A stretch of 64,000 nucleotides of DNA from positions 9,722 to 73,721 of the forward strand of contig CAJJDP010000039.1 of the NCBI GenBank assembly GCA_905182995.1, written 5' to 3'. The stretch comes from Paramecium octaurelia. Taxonomy: Eukaryota; Ciliophora; Oligohymenophorea; Peniculida; Parameciidae. The notes under the pieces are model-generated. The model saw only the letters and a program-made list of their open reading frames with translations, was not told the origin of the DNA and searched no databases. The position numbers and the translations under genes were made by a program. Each line of letters opens with the position of its first letter. Positions within the stretch are counted from its first letter, which is position 1. Of this stretch, positions 45,644 to 56,460 are shown in pieces.

Positions 45644-46753
45644 TCATCTCATTTAATACTATGGAAGCCTATTCAATGAGTCTGTGTAACGTTTGTCAGT
45701 GTAAAATGTGCCACTGTCGAGTATTCTCGTGGCTCCTGTGATGACATGTTAAGGTGGAGTGAAGGCTGACTACTAAATTGATGGATAAAGGGGTTATGAA
45801 GGTTTGATATGACTAGGAGTCTTGGAATGGAAGGAGACAGCATCTGAAATATTAGGACTTGGTAGAGTGTGGATTTTAATGAATTCTGGTACATCATTAT
45901 GTCTAATCTTGATTATGTGACTAAGATGAGCAGCAATTTCTATTCTATATGATATTCATTATGAATTACGCTTTTTCTTAATGGAAAATGATATCTGATG
46001 TAACCTATTCAAATCTGTTTGAGTATTCATCCAAGATGTTGAAATATTTCTCATTGTCTTCAAGTAAAGATGTACCAAAAAATTGAATGACTGAGGTCAT
46101 ACTGCTTTCAGAATTCAGAGTTTCCAAAAAAGTAACATGAGATGACCATCTTTATTATACCTAGAAAGTCATTTACAAATGATACCAACTGTTTGAGTGA
46201 TTCAGCATCTTTCTCTTAATTTTATTAATTCTTTTTTTGCTTATTTTGTACATCATTAATCAAAGACTTGAAGAATTGTTCCACGACTCTGATTATACGT
46301 GTTTAAATATCAAGTAACTTATTGATTGTATTATCATTTGCAAAAGCCATACTATCCACATTGTTCTTCAAATCAAAGTAACTTTTGGCAAAGAAATTAG
46401 CTATTTAATTTAGGATTATATTTAAACTTTCTTGAACAATGTCTTTATAAACAGTATTAAGGACATTCTCTAAACATTCAATTTTATTTGCAGTCTATTC
46501 CAACTTATGTTTTTTGATATGCTCTTCTACGCATTGTGGACATAATGGAAGCAAGCATTGAATGCATGAACAAAAGTTGGTTAAAATATTCCCCTTATGA
46601 TACAAACATGGAATCTAAATAGTATGTGATTAATACTTTTGGAGTATTGAATCCATCATATACAAAATTCTAACTCAAAAGTGTTGGTTGCTCATTTGGT
46701 GATACAAAGACTTATAAAGTTTATGATTTGATCTTCCCTTTTTAATCTGTCAT
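45644..46753 (-). CDS. B-box zinc-finger coiled-coil protein
   Basis: 345 residues in four exons; introns 46,615-46,636, 46,161-46,185 and 45,945-45,969 (22, 25, 25 bases). The first exon gives a disordered N-terminus (MTDQKGKIKSQTLQVF). Exon 2 opens with a B-box: CLYHKGNILTNFC, SCIQCLLPLCPQC, EEHIKKHK, which has the C-x2-H...C...C...C-x2-C...H...H zinc ligands and is a common Paramecium arrangement. A long coiled coil follows (ANKIECLENVLNTVYKDI, NKLLDIQTRIIRVVEQFF) as in RBCC/TRIM proteins without the RING, and then IEIAAHLSHIIKIRHNDVPE with a Pro/Ser/Thr-rich tail. Introns are supported because each restores one frame and removes a TGA. An earlier ATG pair at 46,666-46,669 lies inside intron-shifted sequence and is less likely. 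The role is unknown; B-boxes mediate protein interaction. Confidence 0.82.
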
Positions 46754-46865
46754 GGCATTTTCATCATAGATATTTCCTTTGTTTGTTGTTAATTAACTCA
46801 TGTGAGTGGCAGTTAATAAAATAATTATATAAATGAAACTTGTTAGTGTAAATAATAAAATTTGA
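46754..46865. promoter_or_regulatory. Short divergent promoter region
   Basis: Only 112 AT-rich bases separate the starts of the B-box gene (minus) and the LRR gene (plus), so both promoters must share it. A bidirectional promoter is inferred from layout only; no motif was recognised. Confidence 0.5.
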
Positions 46866-48607
46866 ATGAAATTAAACTAAAAATTATTAGATAGACTAGA
46901 AGAGTCTTTGGCACAAAGTTTTGTTCAAAAATATTACGAAGAGAAAAATAGGAAAGTTGCTCCAGAAGAATTCATCAGTGATGAATATAAGGGAAATTTT
47001 AGAGTAAGACAGGTTGGAGATAAGCAAGAAAACATGAAGAAAAGTAAACTTGATGCAATGTCAACAGCTACATCCAATTTCTATAAAGAGGCAGGAACAC
47101 CGAATTCATCTAAGCCTCCTTCCTCTATTAATTTTTCTAAATTATTAGATTAAAGTAAAGTTTCCTAACTAAAGCAATCCATTATAACAAACAGAATTAC
47201 ATCTGCTTAACCTACAAGACCTTTAATGATTAAAAAACTCTAAAAGAATACAGAACAATTATCAATAGAAACCAAAGAACAAAAACCCCCAATATTTGCA
47301 TTAAAAAGGTTGTCATCTACAAAATAGCAACAATAGGATGAAGAAAAGTCTATCCTACAGAATTAAGAATAAAGTCTCAATAATTCATTAGTAGCGAAGC
47401 CTTCGATACTAAGAAGAACCTCGTTACATGGAAAAAAAATTGAAATCAAAAAAGAAGAAGTCGAAACAAAGAAATTATCTCTTATTAAAAATTAAGAATC
47501 TCCTGTGTCTGAACCTGTATTTCAATTCTAAATTGCCAAAAGAAAAATCGATGATATGATATACGATACTATGGATATAGATACCTTACAAGAAATTACA
47601 AAACAAAATGAAGTACATATTAAACCAATTAAATTCTAGAGTTAGTTTGATTAAATTACATCCATTCAATTTAGATTCAATACTATGAATGATTCATTAT
47701 ATATGTTAGGAGAATACTTATCAAATTTACAAGAACTTAAACTGAATAATTCATAGGTAGAATCATTGAGATTGCTAGGAACTAAATTGAGAAATTTGCA
47801 AATTTTATGGATTAGCAATTCAAAATTAACTGATATTTCTGGTACAACTATTATATTTAATCGCGCTTTTAGGAATAATGAGTATGCCAAATCTATTGGA
47901 ATTATATTGTTCTTTTAATAATATCAAGGATATAAGTCCTTTGGCCTTTCATGAAAAGATATCCATTTTGGACATTGAAGGCAATGAATTGGCTGATGAA
48001 TCCTAAATTGATTATTTAGAATCCTTAAATTTGCAATAATTGATAATTAGTTCAAATCCATTAATCAAAGATGATTAATTGAGGGGTAAACTATATGAAA
48101 AATTACCCGCTACTGAAATCTATATTGATGACAATGATATACCAACAGAATCTTAGATAATTTCAGAGACAAGTCAAATTAAATAACTTTACGATATAGC
48201 AGAAATGATGGACTCTAAATTTGATGTATTTTAATTTATCAATTTTAGCTCATTAAAGTAGAGGAGTTGAAGGATTTAGAAGAAAAGGTTAAATATTAAT
48301 TAGACAAAGATCTCCTTGAAGAACCTGATGAAAATAGATTATTAAGTTTGTCTATCAAATAAAAGCCTTTGGAAAAGTCAAAATTAAAGCGACCATAAAC
48401 TGCCTAGGTTTAACAGTCATTTACTGTAAAAGATTTCATCCATAACATTAGCCTGATCCCATCTCAGAATTAGTTGGATTAGATGAAGCTTTTGCAGGAA
48501 ATCCATTAAAAGCAGCCAAAAAACACAAATAAAACCGAGAATAAATTTTTGATCCTACTGATAGGAAAAGCATTGACATATAAACTTTATTAAATAAGTT
48601 CAAATGA
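46866..48607 (+). CDS. Leucine-rich-repeat protein (SDS22-like repeats)
   Basis: 553 residues in four exons; introns 47,842-47,872, 48,226-48,248 and 48,426-48,451 (31, 23, 26 bases). The start is MKLNQKLLDRLEES at 46,866. The first 240 residues are Lys/Ser/Gln-rich and disordered. About four 22-residue LRRs of the SDS22 type follow: MLGEYLSNLQELKLNNSQV, LRNLQILWISNSKLTDIS, MPNLLELYCSFNNIKDIS, FHEKISILDIEGNEL, and then an LRR cap (LEKLP-like) and a helical tail. Later sequence reads KDLEEKVKYQLDKDLLEE, and the last exon ends LVGLDEAFAGNPLKAAKKHK, a pattern seen in LRRC-type ciliary/centrosomal proteins (inferred from layout only). SDS22-type LRRs bind partners such as PP1 or axonemal proteins; no PP1-specific residue was checked. 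Confidence 0.8.
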
Positions 48608-48634
48608 GTAATGTAGTTAAATATAAATATATAA

Positions 48635-49823
48635 TCATTAATTTCTCAGTTCGTCTAGAACACCTTTTCTTTCTAAATCATTTATCTCTTCTTTATTAAA
48701 CCATCTAACTCTCTTTCCTTCTGCCCACTCTCCAATTCTCATTACATTGTCCGTCGAATAATAAATTCCAACTCCTTGTTATTTGCCTCCCTACCAAATT
48801 CCAATATATTTCCTTCCATCTTACCAAATAAACACTCCTTTACCGTGTTTCTTATCGTTTTCGTATTCCTAACTTATTCAAACTAAAATACTCCAGTATA
48901 TTGTCTCCCATCCAACCACTTTATATCTCCCTTGCCATGCATTTTATTTTTACTCCATTATCCAATATACGACCTCCCATCTGACCATTGATAATTTCCA
49001 ATACCTTAGATTTCATTATTTGAAAATTCGCCTAAATATCATATCTTAGACCTACCTTAATAACATGAACCATCTGCAAAATTCAATTTCCCTTTACCAT
49101 GCTTCTTCCCAAACTAATACTCTCCTTCATAAATGGCTCCGTCTGGCCAAGTCTCTCTTCCTCTTCCATGTTGACTATCATTTAGCCACTTTCTAATGTT
49201 TTAAATCCTTTACCTCTCCTTGATATTTTGCTCCGTTCACATGAATGTAGATGCCTAATCCATTTGCAGCATCATCAACCCATTCTCCATCATACACATC
49301 TCCATCTGCATGGATTAATTTTCCCTATTTTTAATTATATTTAATTTTACTTTTCCGCAAGATTTATCATCTTTCCATTCCCCTTCATAAATTGAGCCGT
49401 CTGGCCAAGATTATTTGCCATAACCATCCCTCTTCCCTTGAAGCCATTCTCCCTCATAAGATGAGCCATTTGCCAAGAATATTTACTAGTTAAACTTTAC
49501 ATTTTTACTGGAAGTTTAATTCTCTCATTGGTTGCCATACTCTTTTTTATTAGAGGATTTTAGTTCGCATCTTGATTTTGAATAGGAAGATTCTTTTCGA
49601 TTTGCTTTATTGACACCTTACTATGTTATGAGGAAACCATTAAATCAGAAACAGTATCACTTTTCTTTTTTTATTTTTTATCCTCCACTTTTTCCTATTC
49701 TTTATTAATTTATTGGGAAGGTATTGACTTTTTAATTTAGATCTCGAGAGATAATCCAGAATTTCGTAAAGTATAAATCTCTTCCTTTTTACAACATGTG
49801 TTCATTGTACAAGTTTATCCCAT
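48635..49823 (-). CDS. MORN-repeat protein with MGxxC N-terminus
   Basis: 355 residues in six exons; five introns of 23, 26, 25, 24 and 23 bases, each placed so that the Y.GEW rhythm of the repeats is kept. The start [15 protein letters not shown] is a myristoylation/palmitoylation-type N-terminus. Residues 10-110 are Lys/Ser/Gln-rich. About eight MORN units follow, for example [93 protein letters not shown] and KYIGIWQGGKQQGVG, ending in a helical tail ([15 protein letters not shown]). It is the second of three MORN genes in this window. Probably a cortical or membrane-associated scaffold. It converges on the LRR gene, 27 bases between stops. Confidence 0.88.
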
Positions 49824-50276
49824 TTTGAGAAATAAATATTAATTAGTTGCAATTGAAAATAAATTTATTTGTAATGATAACTTATCTCAAATCCAAAGAA
49901 TGATCTCTTACTAGTAATTGTTAAAATTTATTTTTGAATTGCTCATCATTAATTAATTAAATTATTTTTGGATTCTTAATTTAAATTGTATATTCCCATT
50001 TCTCATCATAGAATAACACAATAAGGCCATATTTGAAAACTAATTTATTCATTTCTGTAATAACAATATTAATAAAAAAATAACAAATAATTTTAATCCA
50101 AAAACTATTCAAGAATTGATCCTTAATTTTCAATTCTCAATCTATCCCACAGTTCAAAACAGTGCGAGTACTATCAAAGGTTTCCTGTGAAAATTACTAT
50201 TATCTAGAATAATCACAATTATAATTTGGAATTATTATTAAGAAAGAATAAGTATATCATTGATAACTTTATTGAT
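49824..50276. other. Intergenic, nothing recognised
   Basis: AT-rich sequence upstream of the MORN gene; no frame with coding character and no repeat of note. Confidence 0.4.
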
Positions 50277-50810
50277 GGACGAATAACCATCTTATTTGTT
50301 TATCATCAAATCTAATATCTACTCTTTAACTCATTTATCAGAACTGTGATAGCAATTCTTTTCAAATAGTTAATATTTTTCTTTCTAAAAAGTTCATCTA
50401 TTATGTCTTCAGCATCTTAGAAATAGATTTATTAATTTTGTCATAGGATATGCACTAATTAATCTATATTCTCTTTTTTGAATTATTAACCATTATCTAT
50501 GTTCATCTAATTAAATTATTATTTCTAATTATCAGAATAAGGTGTAGAATTAAGGAGTAGGCATTTTCTATGAAGTTATTTCTAGAGATTTTAAGGAAGG
50601 CCTAATTTTGTTAGCTTGATTCACATTTCATAAGATTTTTATTTAACTTTCCTAATGCATTATCTCTGCTAAATTTAGGAATAGTTCCATATAAAACCTG
50701 TAGTTTTTTTATGCTAGCCTTTAAGTGTAATTATTATCACAATAATCCCAAGTCTTATGAAGTTTTTCCTTTAGAATGTACTATTTAAATTATTAAACAA
50801 CTAAATTATG
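50277..50810 (-). CDS. Possible small gene, structure unresolved
   Basis: Minus-strand pieces look coding. At about 50,680-50,790 a frame reads LKEKLHKTWDYCDNNY, and joining across a 29-base GT...TTTAG stretch gives SRDNALGKLNKNLMKCESSQ. Near 50,500 the sequence is LDEHRQWLIIQKREYRL, and near 50,330-50,430 it is YFQDAEDIIDELFRKKN and YLKRIAITVLINEL. I cannot join all pieces with standard introns, and no in-frame ATG precedes the first. It could be a gene with unusual introns or a pseudogene. Helical; no domain recognised. Confidence 0.35.
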
Positions 50811-50875
50811 TATATGTATATAATTGCAGAAATTAATTCTTAACGTTAATATTAAAAATCTAATTTTCTGCAATA

Positions 50876-51822
50876 ATGAGTTAATTTTAAAGACCTACTT
50901 CATCAAGAAAGGGCACCAATAATCTTCCTGTGTAATAAGGAGATTTGGAAGAATATATGTAATAGATAATTTGATAGTAGTCAAATATTATATGATCATT
51001 AAAAGAGTTGTGAGAAGGCTGGAAAGTACCTGGAAGCAGATTAGGCTAAGAAAAGATTGGCGGAATTAAAGAAGGAATTAGAATTAAAAAGCAAAGGAGA
51101 TGTAAAGGATAGACACTTTTCAGAGAAATAAGAGATTGAGTAAGCACATCTTGAGGAATTTAATTAATTTAATTCTTTTTGGGATGAAAAAATGACAGAG
51201 TTTGATAGCGAAGCTCAAAAAGTGAAGGAATAAACACTTCAAAGGCATGAAGATGAACTTAGATAATTTTCTGAAGAATTGGAGAATTCACTTCCAGTAA
51301 AACCCAAGGATTCAGCTGAGCTTTTGGCTTTGAGAAAGACTGAAGAATAATTGGCTAAATAAGAGAAGTATTTAAAATGTGTTATGCATTCAGTTACTTG
51401 GAGGCTCATACGATCCAATCTCGAATTCAGGCATAAGAAAGAGATGAATATGAGAAGTGGACTTCGTGTAGACAATAGAAGATAAGAAATCTGATTACAT
51501 AATTGAGATAGAAATAAATCAATGAGTTGAATGCTCTGACATAGAGAATATTGAGTGGATAAGAAGAATAAAGAAAAATTCGATCTCAAGAATTAGAAAA
51601 GTGATTTTGTTGATTAAATTTTAGGTTACTTTAAAAATATCAAAATGTGAGAAAAGAACTTGAAAGCCAATAAACCCAAGAAATAACCAGACTAGACAAG
51701 ACAAGCAAAACTTAATGTATGATAATGGTTTAGAATTTGTAGCTATTATGCAACAATCCAGGATGAATCAATCGAGGATGCAATAAAGTTAATACAAAGA
51801 TGAGAATCCGTACATCAGATGA
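50876..51822 (+). CDS. Conserved-looking coiled-coil protein
   Basis: 283 residues in five exons; introns 50,959-50,977, 51,368-51,393, 51,601-51,624 and 51,717-51,742 (19, 26, 24, 26 bases). A short Ser-rich start (MSQFQRPTSSRKGTN) is followed by a helical body: EKAGKYLEADQAKKRLAELK, EFNQFNSFWDEKMTEFDSEA, LQRHEDELRQFSEELENSLP, NYLEAHTIQSRIQAQERDEY, RQKQINELNALTQRILSGQE. The YLEA..AK.RL and FN.FWD..M..F motifs recur in coiled-coil proteins of flagellated protists, which suggests a ciliary or basal-body role, but I cannot name the family. The C-terminus is Met/Gln/Ser-rich. The tidy intron set and exact codon sum support an expressed gene. Confidence 0.72.
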
Positions 51823-51866
51823 TATTTAGTTAAAATACTATAAATATATATTAATTAAAATTCGGA

Positions 51867-53121
51867 ATGGGTTCAGCATGTATTAAAAAGCAGCCACATC
51901 CTCAGAGACAACAATAACAGCGACAAATCTAATCTCGATAATCATAAAGCACAAATTTGTCATCACATTAAAACACGCAACGTCGAGCTTCAGAATCACA
52001 ATAACACTAATAACCCTAATAACAAACCAACCAGATACAAATCAAAGAAAACTCATCCAAACCACTTATAAATAGTGGAGTAAATGCTAATCCTTATTTA
52101 GTTTACTTCACCAAGATCTGATTTAAACGATAAGTCAATGCTTAGCAAGAACGAACTTACTAAAGTTGAACCCTTAAAGCACCGCTTTCTCTAATAAGAG
52201 TCAGACAGCTACCTTTTTAAAAATAACGACGCCCCAGATTCAGATATAGCCATATAAGTCAAAGAACCAGATATAACAAACCCAAAAGTAGACAAAGTAT
52301 TAAAATCTCTCCCTCCCTTTCAATATGATCCTGATTTGAACAAAAAATTCAATGATTGCATTTCATTACCACCTCATGTAATTATATTCACAATACAAAC
52401 TAGTAATTCATTAGCACTGGGATTATATATGTTGGGCAATGGAGAAATAAATAAAAACAAGGCAAAGGACGTTAGTATTGGCCAGATGGAACTTACTATG
52501 AAGGGTATTGGTAAAACCATGGGGCCAATGGTAAAGGAAGGGTGATTCGTTCTGATGGTTCCTATTATGTAATCATTAATAATCCATTTATTTCAGGAAG
52601 GAGATTGGCAAGATGACTTATAATGTGGATTTGGAAAAAATGTTGATTCGGAAGGAAATGTTTATGAGGGAGAATGGAAGGATGATGAGAAAGATGGTCA
52701 AGGAACAGAAAAATGGGTATCTGGAGACACTTATTCTGGCTAATATTAGGGAGGTATGAAACATGGTAAAGGAAAATATATTTGGTCCAATGGAAATTGC
52801 TATGAAGGAAACTATCACAAAGACTAGATCGATGGATTTGGCACCTACAAATGGCCGGATGGTTAAGTCTATACTGGAGAATGGGCTAAGGATTAAATGT
52901 ATGGGAAAGGCACATTTATTTGGGTTAATGGCAATAAATATGTTGGCGATTATAAAGAGGATAAGAAGGAAGGTTATGGTGTTTTCTCCTATGCCGATGG
53001 GAAAACATATAAAGGAACTTGGCATAATGGAAAGCAACATGGGAAAGGAGTGTTAATTGAAGCTGATGGGATGGAAATTGTTGGAGTGTGGGAAAAAGGA
53101 AAACTAGTTTAATAAGAGTGA
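51867..53121 (+). CDS. MORN-repeat protein with MGxxC N-terminus
   Basis: 392 residues in four exons; introns 52,080-52,101, 52,378-52,403 and 52,569-52,596 (22, 26, 28 bases). The start MGSACIKKQPHPQRQ is myristoylation-type (Gly2, Cys5) and runs into a Gln-rich disordered stretch. A 60-residue linker (LPPFQYDPDLNKKFNDC) leads to about ten MORN units: [116 protein letters not shown] and YKGTWHNGKQHGKG, ending EIVGVWEKGKLVQQE. The two TAA codons after KLV are Gln; the stop is TGA 53,119-53,121. It starts 44 bases after the coiled-coil gene. Probably a cortex- or membrane-bound scaffold. Confidence 0.9.
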
Positions 53122-53295
53122 AACTTAAATTTAAAGTATTTGCTTTAATAAATATTACTTAATTGCTAATTTTATCTAAATCTATATGAGCAATCAGGAT
53201 AATCAAATATTTCACACAAGAGCTATGTATATTTAATATTGCTATTAGAATAATTTCTTAAGACAATTTATTTATTATTATTTGTTATATTTTTA

Positions 53296-54403
53296 ATGAA
53301 ATTTAGTATCTACTGTTGTTCTCCAAACGTTAAAGGTTCGAGAACCTAATAAAAAAATGATGAATCTACAATGGTGAGTATTAGAAGCATCTCCTAAATC
53401 AGTCTACCCTCTATCTCAAAAAAAAAGAAACCATGGGTCTTTTAGGACGACTATGATTTCTTAAAGGATGAAAAGAGAATGTTCAAACTTCTTGATGATG
53501 ATAATTCCCCTTACATCAATCGAAGATAATAAGCTGTTAAATTAATCTAACAAATTGATTATACTGATCCTGCTGATATTGAGGAAAGATTCTCATTTAT
53601 TTTAAAGTATAATATAATCACTAATCAAGAGATACTTAAAGCAAACAAGGATAGGCAATCTTTATAATATTGGAGTGTTTGCTTTTGCTTTTATATTACA
53701 AATTAATAATTTACTCTAAAAAGCAATCTAAGTTTGGTAAAAATTTTTAGTCTTTTGTAATGGCAATAGGGCATTTAAATATAAAATGATAGCCTATAAA
53801 TTTCTATCAGAACTATACCTTTTAGAATGTGATCTAAGAAGGTCTCTAAATTATAGTAAGAAATTCCTCAAATATGCATTATGCTTCAAAGAATACGAAT
53901 ATGAATTGAATGCATATGAATTGATCAGCAAGATCTATTACTACAAATAAGAATCTCAACTAGCCAAAGCTTTTCATTAGAAATTTATGGATGGTGAATA
54001 GCTTTCCAACACAGACTAAATAAGGATCTAAGCAAAAAAACTCTTTGATTTTAAGATCAAACAATAACAAAGTTTGGGAAAGATTGATACTGACAGCGAA
54101 GAAGAATTTGAATTAAACAAATTGGTAGAACCAAAAGAGTTGACATTTAATCCCATTAAAGTTAAGGATGTTTTAATTAAAAATAAACACTTATGGGGGC
54201 ATGTCAAAAGAGAAAGTGAGCCATTAGGGCCTATTAATAGAAGCATTCTGGATAGAAAATTGTTCTAAAGAGAATATTACACACAATTGAGTCACAACAA
54301 TAGTCTTTAAAAATATGTTAATAATAAAGGAATTGCATTAACAACTACGAAGAAGAACTTTATCGTGATAGATAAATTAATATTTGATATACAATAATTT
54401 TGA
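53296..54403 (+). CDS. TPR-like helical repeat protein
   Basis: 360 residues in two exons; intron 53,607-53,631 (25 bases, GTA...GAG). It removes a frame conflict and joins RFSFILK to YLKQTRIGN. After a polar N-terminus (MKFSIYCCSPNVKGS) and an acidic stretch (FLKDEKRMFKLLDDD), the middle is a set of paired helices: TRIGNLYNIGVFAFAF, NLLQKAIQVWQKFLVFC, FKYKMIAYKFLSELYLLECD, RRSLNYSKKFLKYALCF, NAYELISKIYYYKQ. These resemble degenerate TPR or soluble-NSF-attachment-like helical repeats. The C-terminus is acidic then basic (DTDSEEEFELNKL, TTTKKNFIVID). No specific family was recognised. It converges on the IQ-motif gene with 185 bases between stops. Confidence 0.65.
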
Positions 54404-54588
54404 TTTAACGAATTTTTTCATTTATATTTAGCACTTTTATTTTAAATACAGGTTAGACTTTACTCTTAAATTTTCTCCTTAAATAATTAATTAAATATTT
54501 TAATCTAATCATATTCAACTACTATTAACACTATTAATGAAATATAGTATAAAAATTTATTTTATAATTCAATATTTCAAAATTACTT

Positions 54589-56039
54589 CAACCAAAAGTC
54601 GAATTTATGTTAAATAAATATAAATGTTAAATCATTGTTGCTTTGGTTTATTCGGCTTTTTTATTGAAGCTAACAATATATTAAGATTATACATTAATAG
54701 GATTTAAAAAATCCTTGAATATGTTTTGCTGCCTCCATTTTCTTCTCTTTTTCAATATAATGAGCACCTTTTAACTTTTTAAACTTTTCTTCTAACTCTT
54801 ACTCCTATCTTTTTTGAGAATCAACTATTGCAAAATATGATTTTCTATCTCTTAATTATTACTCTATTTCTGAGCATTCTTATTGTAATTCTTGTAATTT
54901 TTATGATGATTCCTCCATCACCAAATCGTAGTTTTATACACCATCAGTTAAACCTTATTCTTATATTTACTTAATTCTCTTTAATTTAGTTTCCTCTTAA
55001 GTATTTTCATCTTTTAATTTATTGAATTTTTATTTCAATATCTAGAGTTCTGTCTACAATTCATTTATTTTTGTTTGCTAATTCTTTTCAAGGTACTAAA
55101 ATTGAGATTTTATCTGATTTTTGATGCTATCAGTGTTTTATTGTTTTTCGATTTTCAAATTATTTAAGCCTTATTTTAATTTCTCAGCCTATTCCTTCAT
55201 CTCTTCTAAATTTCTGGAGTTTTATTGCTTTAATTTGTATAAATCTTATTCTAAATATAGTTTTGTCTTTTCTTGTTCCTCTATCTAAAATTATATATGA
55301 AATATACATTCGATTTAATGTTTTCAAACTGTTTAATTTAAATGCTCTTTTCTGCTTATGTAATACTCAATTTTTTGAGCATTAAGGTCCTTAAGCACTT
55401 TACCCCATGTAAATAGTCGTTTAGTTCGTTATTCACATTTTTCTTCATACTTTTTAATATTTCGAACTCCTTTGGAATATGCTACATCCTTCTCCTTAAA
55501 ATCTTGAAATTTTCTTAAAGTGCTTGTTCCAACCTATCAGATTCAACTTTTTTCGATTCTTCCATTTCCTCTCCTTAACCAATTGCGGTCTGTAAATTTG
55601 CATATTACCTAAACTTTTATTCAAGTTCTGCTTATCTTTGTAATATTTTAATAGTTTCTTCAGTAAGTTACAGCTTTTCATCCTTTTAAAACTTACTTAT
55701 TGAAAAACGAGTAATCAACTCAGTATCTAAATAGATACAATATTCTATGTCTTCAATTAATTGATCCAAAACTTTAACTATTCTTTATGCTTCAACTATG
55801 ATTGATTTTCCAACTATAGAAGCTGTAAGATTCTATAAAATCTCTAAATGTCCTTCCTAAAACGATTTATGTTAGATCTTTATTTTGTTATCTACAAATC
55901 CTGTCTCTGTTGATTTTCCTGATAAATTCTGCATGCCTTTCATTAGAGATAAATATATTATTACTCTTTCAAAATTAATTTTATAATTTAATTATCCATA
56001 CTGATAAATTTGGATGAGCTTATTCTTTACTAAGTTCAT
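54589..56039 (-). CDS. Coiled-coil protein with C-terminal IQ motif (dynein regulatory complex DRC9/DRC10-like)
   Basis: 475 residues in two exons; intron 55,285-55,307 (23 bases, GTATAT...TTTAG). The N-terminal third is helical (MKGMQNLSGKSTETGF, IIVEAQRIVKVLDQLIEDIE). Then comes a continuous coiled coil: IEEQEKTKLYLEQDLYKLKQ, QQTKINELQTELQILKQ, ENTQEETKLKRIKQIQEQG, LQELQQECSEIEQQLRD. It ends in KEKKMEAAKHIQGFFKSYQ, an IQ-type calmodulin motif. Length, coil and a terminal IQ match IQCG/IQCD (DRC9/DRC10), subunits of the nexin-dynein regulatory complex of motile cilia. The assignment is from architecture, not from a signature, so other IQ coiled-coil proteins remain possible. The start MNLVKNKLIQIY is the first ATG after an in-frame TGA. 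Confidence 0.6.
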
Positions 56040-56460
56040 TATTTTTTCAACCCAATTGCTAGTATCTTTAATTAAATATCAATAATTTAATTAGATTTAG
56101 TATTTGATAGTGTTGATTTTTGTTAATTAGACTATTGCTGTTATTCTGTTTATACTAATAGTATTTATTTTAAATAAATTTATAAGTTATGTCAAAGAGG
56201 AAAGAAAGAACATTTAGTATAGATCATTCAAAATTTTCTAAAACTGCTCTTTAATGAATGCATTTCCAAAAAAGGATACACTGATAAATTGCTCAAATGG
56301 GCAAATCAAGACTAAGAATTAATTTTATATTAATCTAATTATCCCTTCTACCTCCCTTTATCGATAAACTCATGAAATATGACTTGGTAGAGTAATATCA
56401 ATGTAAAGTGATAAATATAATTATTAATATGCATATTTATTATTAGACTACTTATAAACT
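56040..56460. other. Intergenic, one short coding-like frame
   Basis: An ATG at about 56,189 (+) opens MSKRKERTFSIDHSKFSK but reaches TGA after 23 codons. A later frame reads LLPPFIDKLMKYDLVEQY near 56,345-56,400. They could be exons of a small gene, but no standard intron joins them. Confidence 0.3.

Noticed and set aside
46666-46669. ATG pair as start of the B-box gene
   Set aside because: An upstream ATG at 46,753 with a 22-base intron joins in frame directly to the B-box and gives a longer, consistent first exon.
52618-53040. 140-codon minus-strand ORF within the third MORN gene
   Set aside because: It is antisense to a clear MORN array with matching introns; the shadow is hydrophobic with no domain.
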